Shown here one piece after another: positions 47,953-59,082 of a stretch of 64,000 bases of DNA (position 1 is its first letter; each line of letters begins with the position of its first letter). The notes beneath the pieces were generated by a model. It did no database searches, was not told the DNA's origin, and saw only the letters and a program-made list of their open reading frames with translations. The stretch covers positions 23,542,369 through 23,606,368 of the forward strand of contig JACMZG010001914.1 in the NCBI GenBank assembly GCA_018340805.1, in the 5' to 3' direction. The position numbers and the translations under genes are program-made. The stretch is from Microvelia longipes (lineage: Eukaryota; Arthropoda; Insecta; Hemiptera; Veliidae).

Positions 47953-48330
47953 CTTAAGTACATTCACACACACTTCTAAATCCTTGGATGTAGATCCTCT
48001 ATTGTATACATACAATAGAGGCGATCGTATTTAACGGATAACCTTCACATAAAACTTCTATTTCACTTTAGCTTAAATATTACCGTTTTTCATCTAATGA
48101 CTATTGGAATATCATTTTTTTGGTGTAACTTCATTATTATGCAAAGAAATCACAATTTCATTAAATATATTTTTGTTTTAAACTTCCATGTAAACAAAAG
48201 TGAACCTTCACCATAAAAGACTCGATGTTTTGGTGGGATCAGTTATCACGTAATCTCAGTCGATCGATTAAACAAATACGGTGCAAGAACCTTAACGTAG
48301 TAGTAGTAGTGATAGTAATATGGGGGGAGT
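47953..48330 (-). repeat. Dispersed repeat D, inverted copy
   Basis: Reverse-complement relative of 27001-27340. It contains a near-perfect palindrome CCTCTATTGTATACATACAA (47996-48019 region) not present in the other copy. Confidence 0.65.
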
Positions 48331-48694
48331 GGTAGTAACTACCGGGCAAGTAGGCCACGTTGTTGGGCCCTTTTTGCCAGCTCCCTAAGATAGTGTTCTA
48401 CTCCTTTTAATTTCAAGTGTAGGTATATTTCATCTAATCTAGACAGAAGAGCCGTGAATTTCTATGGTTCCTCTCATGCTTTTTTCAAGCTATCATACAT
48501 ATTTTCACTAAATCTTTTAGTCTAGTGAAAACTAGGAACAACACGTGCCCTCATTGTTAAACCAAACCTCCACACACTTTAAACTACAAGGCAGAAACAG
48601 AATAGTATTATAATGAATCTACTTTGTGGGTTCTAAATTTTGCATATACCCAGTTTTTATTTAGGGTAAGGTATCTTTAACAAGTACCTGACAA

Positions 48695-48888
48695 CGCACA
48701 GGCTCGAGAACACCGGATTTACGTCCCTTCTGAAGGACGTGGTACATAGAATTTTTATCCCTCTCATAAAAATCCCAGAGGCCCGTGCTGGGATTGAACC
48801 CATGACTAATTAAACTCTGGATTTTAAAGTCCATTCATTCTGTGTATTGGCCACGTACCTTAACCACAACACCACCGGTGACTCCCTT
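48695..48888 (-). mobile_element. tRNA-derived SINE
   Basis: On the minus strand the element starts CACCGGTGGTGTTGTGGTTA, with an A-box-like TGGTTAAGGTACGTGG, followed 60-70 bp on by a perfect B box GGTTCAATCC (48815-48824). A tail with CACGTCCTTCAGAAGGGACG (palindromic) follows. Internal Pol III promoter boxes with this spacing and a non-tRNA tail are the hallmarks of a tRNA-derived SINE. Confidence 0.8.
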
Positions 48889-49035
48889 AATGTATTTTAT
48901 GCAAAAGGAATACGATCACCTGTTAAATATGCTTTGTTCACGTAGTACTTGATAAAGTACTGCAAAACTCTTTAACAGTAAAGAGCATAAGCCTATTTAC
49001 AAAATCTTTGTTACAATGTGAAATGACACGTTAAA

Positions 49036-50989
49036 TTCTCAATATAAGAAGTTAATTTTCTGCACAGGGGTGTGTTCACAACATATTAGCTTTAAATAGT
49101 TCCCTCACTCTTAGAACCACAACGGAACGTTCTATGCTTGTAAAACCAGACGTATATGATCAAACTAATAGTACATACACTCGAAACATTTCCTAATATA
49201 AATTTTGGAGGCCAGTTTCAATTCGACGAGGGTCTCCTCCTACATGTTTTTATTACAAAAAATAAACACACTGAGTCTCTTACCTTGAAGTGCTAAATGC
49301 TTCTTTGTCTTTTATCATGTAAATCAACAGTTAAAGTAGGTAGGTATTATTTCTTTAACTATTACAAAAAGTTTTTAAAACGACGAATACTTGTTATTAT
49401 AAGGAATAATAGTGAATTGAGCGTTCAACATATTAAACTTCTTTTTCTTCTTAATTCGGTGTTTTAAGACTCAAAAAAAAATATTTTAAGACTCGAAAGA
49501 CTTGTTTTTTTTTTTTAAGTAAGATATTTTAATGTTAAATAATACATAGGGATATGATTTATTAAAGAACTAATGAAACTTGAAAAGCAAATCGAGACTT
49601 TGTTCAAAGGAAATCAAAATGAGTTGACTCCCAGAAAAGAATTGGCAGTAAGTAAACTCTTGAAAAACGTATTGACACTAAACCGCAATACATGCATGTC
49701 TTACGTACAATGCATAGTAGATATATGTAAGGGGTATACTTGTTTCCCCAGAACAAGTGCAGCTGATTAGGAGAGTATATTTTACAGGGTGACCCCTCTC
49801 TGGCTACAAGAGGGTCATGCCCCCTCCCCCTAGAAAAAGTAGCCTACTGACAAAGTAAAAATGAGGAGTATATATGGAAAATATGAAGTATGCCTTTTCC
49901 ACCTGTACTAAAACCTCCATGGCCCATTTCTATTAACATCAATCCTCTTCTGTTCTATCTTATAACAAATATTTCATAAAAAATATTATGTATAGAAATA
50001 AATTAAAAAACATGTTACATTCTAAAAAGTTTATTTTTATAAAATAATAGCACCTGGTAACTAAATTACAAAATAAAATGAGATTTCTCCATAAAATTAA
50101 TAATCTTGTTCAAAATTTAAAATAAAGTAATTCATTATTAATAATGAAACAATTAATAAAATAAATGCATGGACTACTGTACAAAAACTAAAGTAAAATA
50201 ATTATTATAATAATAAAAAAAATAGTCTTAATTCTGGTTTTTAATTGCATAATTGTTAAAAGTAATTATGTTTTGTGATCAATGAAGGAAAAACAAAATA
50301 TTATTTTTAATTAATTGTTCATCAGTAGCCTCTAGGGTTGCCAGATTATGGCAGAGGTCAACCAAGATAAATCAGCCAAGTGGAAGGGGAGGTGTCATAT
50401 TATTTGCTGAAATTATAGGCATTAGATGGAATAGCAGATTATTCAACTAGGATGTAAAATATTATTCCAGCTGTATAAAATTATTGATTAGGCAACAAAA
50501 TATATTTCTACAACAATAAATATCACTTCACAGCTATGTTGCATGTACCAATTTTAAACCATTACAAAATAGAATGAGCTATAACATCAACACTTTGTAA
50601 GGCAACACAGAAGAAAATGTTTCTGTTGTATACCTTCTTGACTCTAAACTACGGAAATGAGCTTATTCATAAAACAACACATGTATTTAAAAATAATTTT
50701 AAGTCATAGTAATATAGTAGAACTAATTCAAAATTAAAATTTTACGCAAAGCAGCGATTCCAGTTTTTAATGATTATCCAATTTCTTGATCAGCTTCTAA
50801 TTGATTAAATTTAAAAACATAATCCACAGATTATTTGGCTTTTATTTAATATATTATAACTTGTTTGTTAGGTTTCGCACTGATGATGGCCTCTAGTTAG
50901 GTTGAAAGGGCTTTGCAAATAAAGTTTTGTTTTGTGGAGAGACTTCTTTTCTTTTATTATTTATAATCCACAGAGTTCACGAGTTATAT
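49036..50989. other. AT-rich, no gene recognised
   Basis: A CTTCAAG-GTAAGAG splice-donor-like word (minus strand) at 49284 has the right phase for the ankyrin exon at 42289, but only about 8 codons precede it. A 65-codon plus-strand frame at 49573-49770 has no recognisable domain. 50870-50935 carries 'actgatgatggcc' words like 40070. Confidence 0.35.
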
Positions 50990-51273
50990 AATCCACGGGT
51001 TAATGAAGTCATAAAAAAAATATTTTCCAAATAAAACAACTACAGCGGTAGACTGATTTTTGTACAAAATTTCAACTTTCTAGCATAAATACACTGGGCG
51101 CTACCATGATAACAGACACACACATACAGACAGACAACTTTGCAAAAACCACTTAGGAGGCCTTAAAACGCCTAAAATGGATAATTCCAGTTTCATCCCA
51201 GTTTCGATTTTTTTTGCAAACACAATACTTTTCCTATATACCTACAGTATAAATGAGGAAAAGTAAAAAAGTC
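50990..51273. repeat. Dispersed repeat C copy
   Basis: Close to 22690-22970 through 'cactgggcgctaccatgata', the CACA/CAGA stretch, 'cccagtttcg' and the fixed end 'aaatgaggaaaag'. It lies about 50 bp beyond the 3' end of the proline-rich gene. Confidence 0.75.
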
Positions 51274-51324
51274 TGTTATTAATACAAAACATTTTCTTTT
51301 TTTTAATTGGACTAGTCTGTTTTA

Positions 51325-51927
51325 TTAATAGTTATTAGGGGGAGGGCCAGGAGGAGGTTGAGAAAATAAATTTGGAGGCATGGCAGGAGGGACAGGTCTA
51401 ATATTCATCATATTTGGTTTAGATAAGGGTGGTAAAATAGGTGAAGGATAATTAGTATTTCTCGAATTATTAATGCCAAATGGAACATGGTTTGGATTTG
51501 TCTGCCAATAAGGTGGAGGGCCTTTGGGTGAGATTGGATTTGAAAAATTGGGAGGTGTTAATTTTTCATAAGGTGGGGTCATTTGATATGATTGGTTGTA
51601 TTGAGGGGGAGGCGATGAAAATGGCATCGGAGGTGGTCTGCTGAAACCAGTCGAAGAATTCAGCTGAGGCCTGTGCCAACTGATCGGAGTAGGAGGTCGT
51701 AAAACAGGTGGTGGCATCGATGCAAAAGAATTCATATTGGAAGGCGAGGATGGAATCTGTTCATAACTGTTATTTCTATAAAATGAATTTTGATGCTGTG
51801 AAAATTGATGGTTTTGATTAGGTGGTTGTTGTACATTTTGAAGTCTATTAAAATTATGTGATTGGTGAGAACGATTGCTGAATTGATTCATTTCGTTAGC
51901 TCTTGATTTATACCATTCATTTCCAGT
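51325..51927 (-). CDS. Proline-rich C-terminal exon of an unidentified protein
   Basis: Exon from acceptor CTATTTTTCAG (51928-51938, minus strand) to TAA at 51325: 200 codons plus stop, phase 0. It opens TGNEWYKSRANEMNQ and then turns into Asn/Gln-rich (HNFNRLQNVQQPPNQN) and Pro-rich low complexity, with PPPVLRPPTP, RPPPMPFSSPPP, GPPPYW and a final SQPPPGPPPNNY. No structured domain is recognisable. PPxP and PPPxY-like stretches could bind SH3, WW or EVH1 domains. It is preceded in phase by exons at 53250 and 57170. Such a tail is common in nuclear RNA-binding or chromatin proteins, but the family is not identified. Confidence 0.82.
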   Translation of the reverse strand, partial: TGNEWYKSRANEMNQFSNRSHQSHNFNRLQNVQQPPNQNHQFSQHQNSFYRNNSYEQIPSSPSNMNSFASMPPPVLRPPTPISWHRPQLNSSTGFSRPPPMPFSSPPPQYNQSYQMTPPYEKLTPPNFSNPISPKGPPPYWQTNPNHVPFGINNSRNTNYPSPILPPLSKPNMMNIRPVPPAMPPNLFSQPPPGPPPNNY

Positions 51928-52339
51928 CTGAAAAATAGAGATGAGATCACTAATTAGAATTGAAACATTTTATTCAGAATAAAAAGAGCCTGCAATATTA
52001 CATTAAAGTAGTATTTACAAAATTCTTATGCAGGGTAAAATACTAAAAGTTTCATCAAATTTATTTTGCCTTTGACTCACGAATTATTCAAAATACCAGT
52101 TATCCACATCATGTTACTAATTTTCTGGACTCAACACAATTGGGTTTCTAGACATTATACCAAAAATTATAAATAGGAAGCATTTTTGTTTTTAACTGAA
52201 ACTGTTAGTTTTAATTCTGAGAATAAATCAAAATCAATTCTGATTTTGATTTATTCAAATAAAATATTTTATTATTAAATACCACATCTATCGATTCAAT
52301 ATTTATATCCCTTCAATTTATTCTATTCATTAATTATTA

Positions 52340-52440
52340 TTATTATTTATTACTCTTAATTTATATTTAATAACATTGTTATTTTATTATTATATTTTAT
52401 AAAAATCATACTAATTATATAATCCAAATATTTTTATATC

Positions 52441-52485
<45 letters not shown>

Positions 52486-52489
52486 TATA

Positions 52490-52528
<39 letters not shown>

Positions 52529-52530
52529 TT
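52340..52530. repeat. AT-rich stretch with (TA)n
   Basis: (ATT)n-rich DNA followed by a TA run (52446-52526), within the last intron of the proline-rich gene. Confidence 0.85.
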
Positions 52531-52636
52531 ATTCCTTTTTTTTGCATGACTTATATTTAAATTCAAGTCCTTTTGAGTGTTATCTAATAACACTGTAATA
52601 TTTTAAATGGGCATGTGATAAAATAAATGCTTTTTA

Positions 52637-52667
52637 GATAGGGTTACTATCTAAAAAAAAAAAAAAT
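52637..52667. repeat. Small perfect hairpin
   Basis: TTTTAGATAG, loop GGTTA, CTATCTAAAA, followed by poly-A. Confidence 0.7.
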
Positions 52668-52694
52668 CTGTTGAGACTGTGCTAGGGAGAAAGC

Positions 52695-52812
52695 AAGCAT
52701 GACATGTCCTACAACCTTGGAGATGCCTCCACAGAGGAAGCGAAACATTAGATTCATCATCTACATTGATACAGACACCACTGGATGACCATCACGGGAG
52801 CCTACACAGTTT
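52695..52812 (+). repeat. Dispersed repeat F copy
   Basis: Matches 39765-39885 ('gatgcctccacagaggaagc', 'gacaccactggatgacc', 'gagcctacacagtttattaa'). Confidence 0.55.
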
Positions 52813-52974
52813 ATTAAAAAATGTATAACAAATATTACATTTAATGTATCCTACTTAGAATAGCAGTGCAACTTACTACTGCTAATAGGGAGAAGTTGAT
52901 ATAAATTGTCTGAGAAAATTCTATGGATATTAATAAAACCTCCTGTATACCAAATAAAACAAATGAAAACCAAG

Positions 52975-53019
52975 AATGTGTGTTGTGTGTAATTTGTGTT
53001 GTGTTGTGTGTGTGTGTGT

Positions 53020-53081
<62 letters not shown>

Positions 53082-53160
53082 ATTGTTAGTATATATATAT
53101 ATATATATATTATATATAATATAAATATATATATATCTATATTACATGTGTGTGTGTGTT
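52975..53160. repeat. (TG)n and (TA)n microsatellites
   Basis: About 100 bp of GT repeats followed by TA repeats and a second short GT run. The 83-codon frame through them (Cys/Val, then Ile/Tyr) is an artefact. Confidence 0.95.
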
Positions 53161-53249
53161 TTTTTTTTCTATAGAAATACTTATTTTCTTATTATTTATC
53201 TTTATCTTCCTAATAAAACATAATCAGTTATTGGTTGAAAATTACTTAC

Positions 53250-53342
53250 AAATCTATCATAATTGTGATTCAATTCTTTTTTCACTCTGACATGTTTCTG
53301 AGGAGTAGAGTCATTGGCTAATCCACTAGGGCGTCCTCTAGC
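53250..53342 (-). CDS. Internal exon of the proline-rich gene
   Basis: A 93-bp exon, exactly 31 codons, between acceptor TGTACTTTCAG (minus strand, right of 53342) and donor TTT-GTAAGTAA (53249). It encodes ARGRPSGLANDSTPQ followed by KHVRVKKELNHNYDRF. The RGRPSG start resembles an AT-hook core (RGRP). It is joined on both sides in phase 0: upstream ...HRKGQQK and downstream TGNEWYKS.... The consistent phases on both sides support all three exons. Confidence 0.85.
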
Positions 53343-53394
53343 CTGAAAGTACACAAGTCAAATTTTATACAATGTCCACAGAATATATGGCAGC

Positions 53395-53540
53395 CTGTTT
53401 TATGATAGGATGCTATGAGAATATGATAGGATGCTAAAAGAATAGGATAGGATGCTAGGAGAATATGATAGGATGCTATGAGAATAGGATAGGATGCTAT
53501 GAGAATAGGATAGGATACTATAAGAATCCTCATCCTATGA
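53395..53540. repeat. 21-bp minisatellite in intron
   Basis: Six to seven copies of 'ataggatgctatgagaatag'-like units. The unit is 21 bp, so one minus-strand frame reads a 7-residue repeat (ASYPILI); with no splice context or conservation it is not treated as coding. Confidence 0.85.
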
Positions 53541-54177
53541 CAATTAGATTTAGCCGCCATTATAGTATAATAGTTGTTTAAGTGCAATTGCCTTGCAAAT
53601 TAGTTATCTAAGTGCAATTTTTAGTAATAAGTAAAGTTTATTCGTAAATTAGTTACTTAAATTTGACTTCTCTGCTATGTTATAATTAGATATGTAAGCC
53701 ATAATAACTTTTGAGTCACATTCTTTTTGGATTTTATTGTATAGTTAGTTAATTTATAAATGATTTTAAGTATTTTATGTTCCTTTTTACTGTTAGATCT
53801 GGTTACCTAGCCTTCTTCAGACACAGGTAACCCTCCCCCATCAGTACCTCTAACCACACCCACACTAACTCCTTCCTCTTCTCCCTCCTCCTCCTTGCTA
53901 CCCAAAATACTCAGTCTGTAAACAGCTATGATTATGACATAAAGTCGAAACCAGTCAGTTATAATTTTTTATACTATTGTGGTTGACAATATTGTTTTTA
54001 ATTCTAGTGTTTTTTTTAATTAAACATCATGGAGAGTTAAGATACTTAAAAATATAAACTTCCAAAATCTCATATTAATGACAATATAATATACAAATTC
54101 TTCTTATATATTCAAATTATAATTTGAAAGTAAAGGTGCAGTACATCTATCTTTAAAACCTCCCTAATCTATAGAAT
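53541..54177. other. Intron sequence, C/T-rich patch
   Basis: 53815-53960 is pyrimidine-rich ('cctcccccatcagtacctc', 'ccttcctcttctccctcctc'), and 'attatgacataaagtcgaaa' at 53933 resembles the 3' part of Penelope-like elements. No coding sequence. Confidence 0.4.
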
Positions 54178-54336
54178 GACACAGTTAAAATTAGTTGACA
54201 GTGTGGAAAAATAGTATTGACGAACCAATGAGGTTGGCCTGATATGATTGTGAGCATTGATTAGCATCCAGGACTAACCTCATTGGCTCCCTCACATTAT
54301 TTTCCTACACAATAAACTAATTTTAACCGTTTGTCA
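54178..54336. mobile_element. MITE family H, about 160 bp foldback
   Basis: Arms GACACAGTTAAAATTAGTTG ... CTAATTTTAACCGTTTGTC with inner 'gaaaaatagta' and 'ccaatgaggtt' paired with 'aacctcattggc'. Hence the element is almost entirely one hairpin. Confidence 0.8.
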
Positions 54337-54412
54337 CACTAAAATAAATATGGCTTTCTGAGAGTATTCTAGGACCTTCTCCGTTATCACAATGATAACT
54401 CCGTTATACAAT

Positions 54413-54765
54413 AAAATAAAATAAAATAAGCATTATTTAACAAATACAATTCAATGTACAAAGTTAATTGTCAAAATACATAAAAAATGTTAATAATCAA
54501 TTATTTTAAATTCCACTATATTATACAGAGGGTTGTTCAATAATAATTCTGTTATATACCCAGTAAATTTCTTTTCATCTAACCCTCTTTTTTCAAAGGG
54601 CAATAAATTATAAAGTCGGAGCCCAGCCTGAACAGAATTGTACCTAACTGTTTTTTCAAGTCTACACTTTGGTACAACAAACAAATTATTTTGCCTAGTA
54701 AAATATGAATGAATATTTTCTACTACTGTTAAGCTTGATGGAATACTGTGAATGAATATGAGCAA
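54413..54765 (-). pseudogene. LINE 3' end in intron
   Basis: The minus-strand frame of about 90 codons contains HSYFTRQNNLFVVP, then KTVRYNSVQAGLRLYNLLP, then GYITELLLNNPLYNIVEF. This is the usual extreme C-terminus of Jockey/CR1-type reverse transcriptases. It is followed by a (TTTTA)n tail (54413-54432). It is 5'-truncated and in the same orientation as the host gene. Confidence 0.88.
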
Positions 54766-55013
54766 TTGATAACAATACAGAGAGTAAAGAGTGAAAATGT
54801 AATTATTCTTAAAATATTTTCGACAAGATGTTTTATGAGGTAGGTTATAAAACCTAGGTTATAAGGTTTGCAATATAAAAATTCTGTCAACACTTGGGGC
54901 ATGGCCCCATATCATGGTGACATACGATAGTAACGAGTGGAAATGGGCAAAATAAACTATTTTTAATGAATTACTAGAAACTTATCACAATGATAACTCT
55001 GTTATCATTATTA

Positions 55014-56667
55014 TTTAGTTATAATTTCCTTAGTTGAAAAGAAATTTCTTACTGAACAGCAAAAAAGAAAACTCAGCATAAATAGTTGTAGAATAGCTCG
55101 TATATATGGGCTTCCTAAGACCCATAAAGACAATACCCCACTCAGACCCATACTAGATGCAATCCATTCCGTTACATATAAATTATCCAAATACTTAAAC
55201 CCTACTTTAAGCAACCTTAATAATAACAATAGATATGATATCCCTAATGTTTTCAATTTCAAAGAAAAAATACAAAACCTCAAATTACTCAATAGTGAAA
55301 CAATAGTATCCTTTGACGTTAAGTCCCTCTACACTAATGTTCCATTAAATAAAATTTATAGACTTATAAAGAAAATTGGAACTTAATCAAAGACGAAAAC
55401 ATCAATCAAATGTCCTGACTTATACTTAAAATGTTTCAATTTTGTTGTGAAAATACTTACTTACATTGAAGATAAGTTATATAAACAAATAAGATGGCTT
55501 ACCAATGGGAGCTGCATGTCAGTCAACTTAAGTGGCATTTATGTTAATTATGTCCTAAATACTGTTTTAACTAAATCCAAAAATAAACCTAAATTTATTT
55601 CAAATATATTGATGACTTATTCTTAGTATAAAATCAAGATACGTTGAACCCCTTAAGAATGAACTTAACAAAGTTCATAAAAACTTTGAATTCACAGTAG
55701 AACACTCTGAAGATAATCAACTGAACTTTTTAGATATAACTATAATTAAATTGAGAGTTAAAAACTAAATGGGCCAACAAACCGATAAAAGGCAATAGAT
55801 TTTTGAATTACAAATCCAACCATCCTCCCAGCCAGATAAAAAATACTGCCCATAATCTAATAAAAAGAGCAATATCTCTCACTGATTCTGACTATATCCC
55901 TGAATTAAAACAGTTGTATTTAAAAAACTTTTAGATAATTTTTTACCCGATCAATTAATAAAATCACTTTGGTATATGACAATAAATAATCCTAATTCAA
56001 ACCTCTCCTATCCGAATCCAAACCCACAACTGAATCCTACCCACAACCCAAACAACCGAATCTTAACCCTCAACCGAATCCTAACCCTCAACTGAATCCT
56101 AACCAAACCGAATCCTAATCACAACCGAATCTAACCCACAACCAAATCCTAACCCACAAGCTAATAATTTCGATCTCAGTCCTTCTTTTCAAGCCTTATA
56201 TGTCAAAGGTCTTTCCCAAAGTATAACAAAAACTTTAAAGAATTTGATTGTCCCAGAGGTTAAATTGACTTAAATCTGTAAATAAAATTAAGGATTATAT
56301 TTACCAATCTTAAGATAAAGTTCCAAAAGATTATATAAGGGATTTGGTTATCAAGTTTCTTGCAATGATGCTCGCACAATACATTGGAGAGTCAAAAAAA
56401 CGTTGGATCAATAGGAAAGCTCGACATAAAGCTAATTGTAACTCACAGCAATACAGAAACAAAGCTTTAGCCGACCATGCTAAGAAAAATTAAACATACT
56501 TTTATTTTAATGAAGTAAAAATCTTAGCCATGGAAAGTATGATAAGAAAAGATTAGTTACTTGAAGCTCTACATATATCTAAAGAAGATAATAATATCAA
56601 TTATAAAAAGGACAGTGAAGAAATAAATAAACATTATAGTGGGATACTCCAGAAAATAAATTTAAAT
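55014..56667 (+). pseudogene. Penelope-like element: RT and GIY-YIG endonuclease remnants
   Basis: Reading across frames on the plus strand: CRIARIYGLPKTHKD and PLRPILDAI (55090-55165), then TIVSFDVKSLYTNVPL (55300-55345), the diagnostic Penelope-like RT blocks. Next come a broken YIDDLFL box near 55600 and a short Asn/Pro repeat linker. The last part is a GIY-YIG nuclease with GYQVSCND, YIGESKKRW (56378-56405) and ALADHAKKN (about 56465). It ends with a C-terminal KINLN stop at about 56665. Several stops and frameshifts make it a dead copy. It lies antisense in an intron of the proline-rich gene. Its 5' part, before the RT palm blocks, is missing. Confidence 0.9.
55990..56165 (+). repeat. 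18-bp tandem repeat inside the Penelope-like element
   Basis: About nine copies of 'aaccgaatcctaaccctc'-like units, coding Pro-Asn-Pro-Asn-Pro-Gln in the frame of the flanking RT and endonuclease. It sits exactly between RT and GIY-YIG. Confidence 0.8.
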
Positions 56668-57169
56668 TAAATCCTATTCCCGCCTTTTTTAAATTCCTAT
56701 TATCTATATAATCCCTCTTCAAAATAATAATTTACTTCACTATCCCTCTTTCTTCAGTATTTATTGACTCACTTGTTCATGTTCTTACAGTTTTTGCCAC
56801 TTAATTTATTCGTTTTGTTTCAAAATTAGAATTCTTATTGACAATTAGCATTAGATGCTAGAAATATAATTGTAAGTAATATAATTATTTATTTTAAAAA
56901 ATCGATAATAATATAAAATAAAAAATTACATTTAATAATTAAAAATAGTTTTAGTTCCAACATTACCTTACCTAATATATTTGTATTGATCTATGTTGTA
57001 GATTACATGAATATGCTCTGAGGTAGAGGGCGAAATATAGTGTATTAGTAGACAGCAGTAGTTATTTATTCCTCTTAGTGCCAACCTTAGCATTAATATT
57101 ATTATTTAGAACAAGGTTCACTTTAGTTCCGTTATTATTGTTATTCAAATAGCACAAAAAGATATTCAC
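56668..57169. other. Intron sequence, no feature recognised
   Basis: AT-rich DNA between the Penelope-like element and the next exon; no repeat shared with other parts of the window was noticed. Confidence 0.35.
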
Positions 57170-57281
57170 CTTTTGCTGTCCCTTCCTATGAGCTCTTCTC
57201 TCCTGTTCGTCATCCGAGTAATCTTGATAAGCCTCCGGTACTTCATAATTATGTCTCCAAGAAGCATCACTCCCTTTCTGT
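57170..57281 (-). CDS. Upstream exon of the proline-rich gene
   Basis: A 112-bp exon between acceptor TTATTTATAG (minus strand, right of 57281) and donor AAAAG-GTGAATAT (57169). It gives one base plus 37 codons: QKGSDASWRHNYEVPEAYQ, then DYSDDEQERRAHRKGQQK. The acidic DYSDDEQE followed by basic RRAHRKGQQK is typical of a nuclear, possibly phosphorylated, linker. It ends in phase 0 and fits the exon at 53250-53342. The first base completes a codon begun upstream, so further 5' exons exist and may lie beyond 57281 or in the gap at 58208. Confidence 0.8.
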
Positions 57282-57682
57282 CTATAAATAAAATAAGTAA
57301 ATGAAATCCATTTCAACAATCTAAAATACCTTGAATATGTACAGAACATATTTATGGCAAAACTTCAATAAGTAACTTGGAAAAGGTCAAACTTAGAAGT
57401 AAGTTTTATAAATATAAATGAACAACTTCATAAATTAAAAGCCTTGTTTTTGTGCAAACAATAAAATTTTATATAAATAGTTTTAATTTTAAACTGAAAA
57501 ATATAATTAAAATTTAAAAATCAAGAAAAACTTAATTGCAGATGATATCAAGTTTATATCTAATCAAACAAAAACCAAGGTATTTTTGATAACCTTTTCG
57601 AGTGGTATTGATTATTTATACAAATTATTATTATCAAGATAATCTCTAAATACACTATGCTTTTGCTTTTCACAAAGTACTT

Positions 57683-57951
57683 TGAACCTAATAAAGAAAT
57701 TGAAAAGCTTGAAACATATTTTGGAGCTCTTAGAGGGAAAACATCATTTAAATCTCATTGATTTATTAAAGTTATAATAAATCAATTGATGTGTGTTTTT
57801 CATACATTGTTTTATTTTGTATATTAAACATTCTACTATATACGTTACTATAATTTTGTACTGTTTATTTCATTATGTTAATAGTCGAAGGTGCTTTTTG
57901 GATGCCTCAAAATTCAACCAATAGGGCCCCTCTAGTAATAATATCTCTATG
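57683..57951 (+). mobile_element. MITE family B, left end lost
   Basis: The right end is intact (GGGCCCCTCTAGTAATAATA then TCTCTATG). The left part has decayed and has no CATAGAG start. Confidence 0.75.
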
Positions 57952-58207
57952 GCAGGGATACGCAGACTTCAGTGCTTCCCGGACCCCAATTTGACTTAAA
58001 AGATACCAGGCGGACCACCAACCATTTTTAATTTTATAAATTCAAACACAGGCTATTAAACTGAAACTGTTCTAATCAAGATCAATGATCTTGATAAAGT
58101 CAAGATCAACGATCTAATGAAGTACTGGATATCAGTCTCCAATCATGACAAACCATCAACGGCCCTGACTCATTATGTAGAGAAGGACAATTAGGCTCCT
58201 CCAGGGC

Positions 58208-59082
58208 NNNNNNNNNNNNNNNNNNNNNNNNNNNNNNNNNNNNNNNNNNNNNNNNNNNNNNNNNNNNNNNNNNNNNNNNNNNNNNNNNNNNNNNNNNNNN
58301 NNNNNNNNNNNNNNNNNNNNNNNNNNNNNNNNNNNNNNNNNNNNNNNNNNNNNNNNNNNNNNNNNNNNNNNNNNNNNNNNNNNNNNNNNNNNNNNNNNNN
58401 NNNNNNNNNNNNNNNNNNNNNNNNNNNNNNNNNNNNNNNNNNNNNNNNNNNNNNNNNNNNNNNNNNNNNNNNNNNNNNNNNNNNNNNNNNNNNNNNNNNN
58501 NNNNNNNNNNNNNNNNNNNNNNNNNNNNNNNNNNNNNNNNNNNNNNNNNNNNNNNNNNNNNNNNNNNNNNNNNNNNNNNNNNNNNNNNNNNNNNNNNNNN
58601 NNNNNNNNNNNNNNNNNNNNNNNNNNNNNNNNNNNNNNNNNNNNNNNNNNNNNNNNNNNNNNNNNNNNNNNNNNNNNNNNNNNNNNNNNNNNNNNNNNNN
58701 NNNNNNNNNNNNNNNNNNNNNNNNNNNNNNNNNNNNNNNNNNNNNNNNNNNNNNNNNNNNNNNNNNNNNNNNNNNNNNNNNNNNNNNNNNNNNNNNNNNN
58801 NNNNNNNNNNNNNNNNNNNNNNNNNNNNNNNNNNNNNNNNNNNNNNNNNNNNNNNNNNNNNNNNNNNNNNNNNNNNNNNNNNNNNNNNNNNNNNNNNNNN
58901 NNNNNNNNNNNNNNNNNNNNNNNNNNNNNNNNNNNNNNNNNNNNNNNNNNNNNNNNNNNNNNNNNNNNNNNNNNNNNNNNNNNNNNNNNNNNNNNNNNNN
59001 NNNNNNNNNNNNNNNNNNNNNNNNNNNNNNNNNNNNNNNNNNNNNNNNNNNNNNNNNNNNNNNNNNNNNNNNNNNNNNNNNN
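58208..59082. other. Assembly gap of 875 N
   Basis: 875 consecutive N, a non-round size, probably estimated from linking reads. A reading frame across it is an artefact. Confidence 1.

Larger units (their letters stand above)
46840..49035. repeat. Local duplication, copy Y (three insertions)
   Basis: Same ancestral sequence as copy X, interrupted at 46909-47512, 47569-47879 and about 47953-48950. The last insertion appears to be flanked by AGTAC ('ccttaagtac|attcacac' and 'ttcacgt|agtacttgat'). Confidence 0.7.

Noticed and set aside
49573..49770. 65-codon plus-strand frame as a possible small gene
   Set aside because: No recognisable domain, no splice or promoter context, and it is within the length expected by chance in this DNA.
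53318..53587. Repeat protein frame with ASYPILI units
   Set aside because: Overlaps the true exon on the same strand in another frame and consists of a 21-bp minisatellite within an intron.
56040..56160. Telomere-like 'cctaaccc' repeats
   Set aside because: The unit is 18 bp and encodes an in-frame linker of the Penelope-like element; it is not the TTAGG or TTAGGG type.
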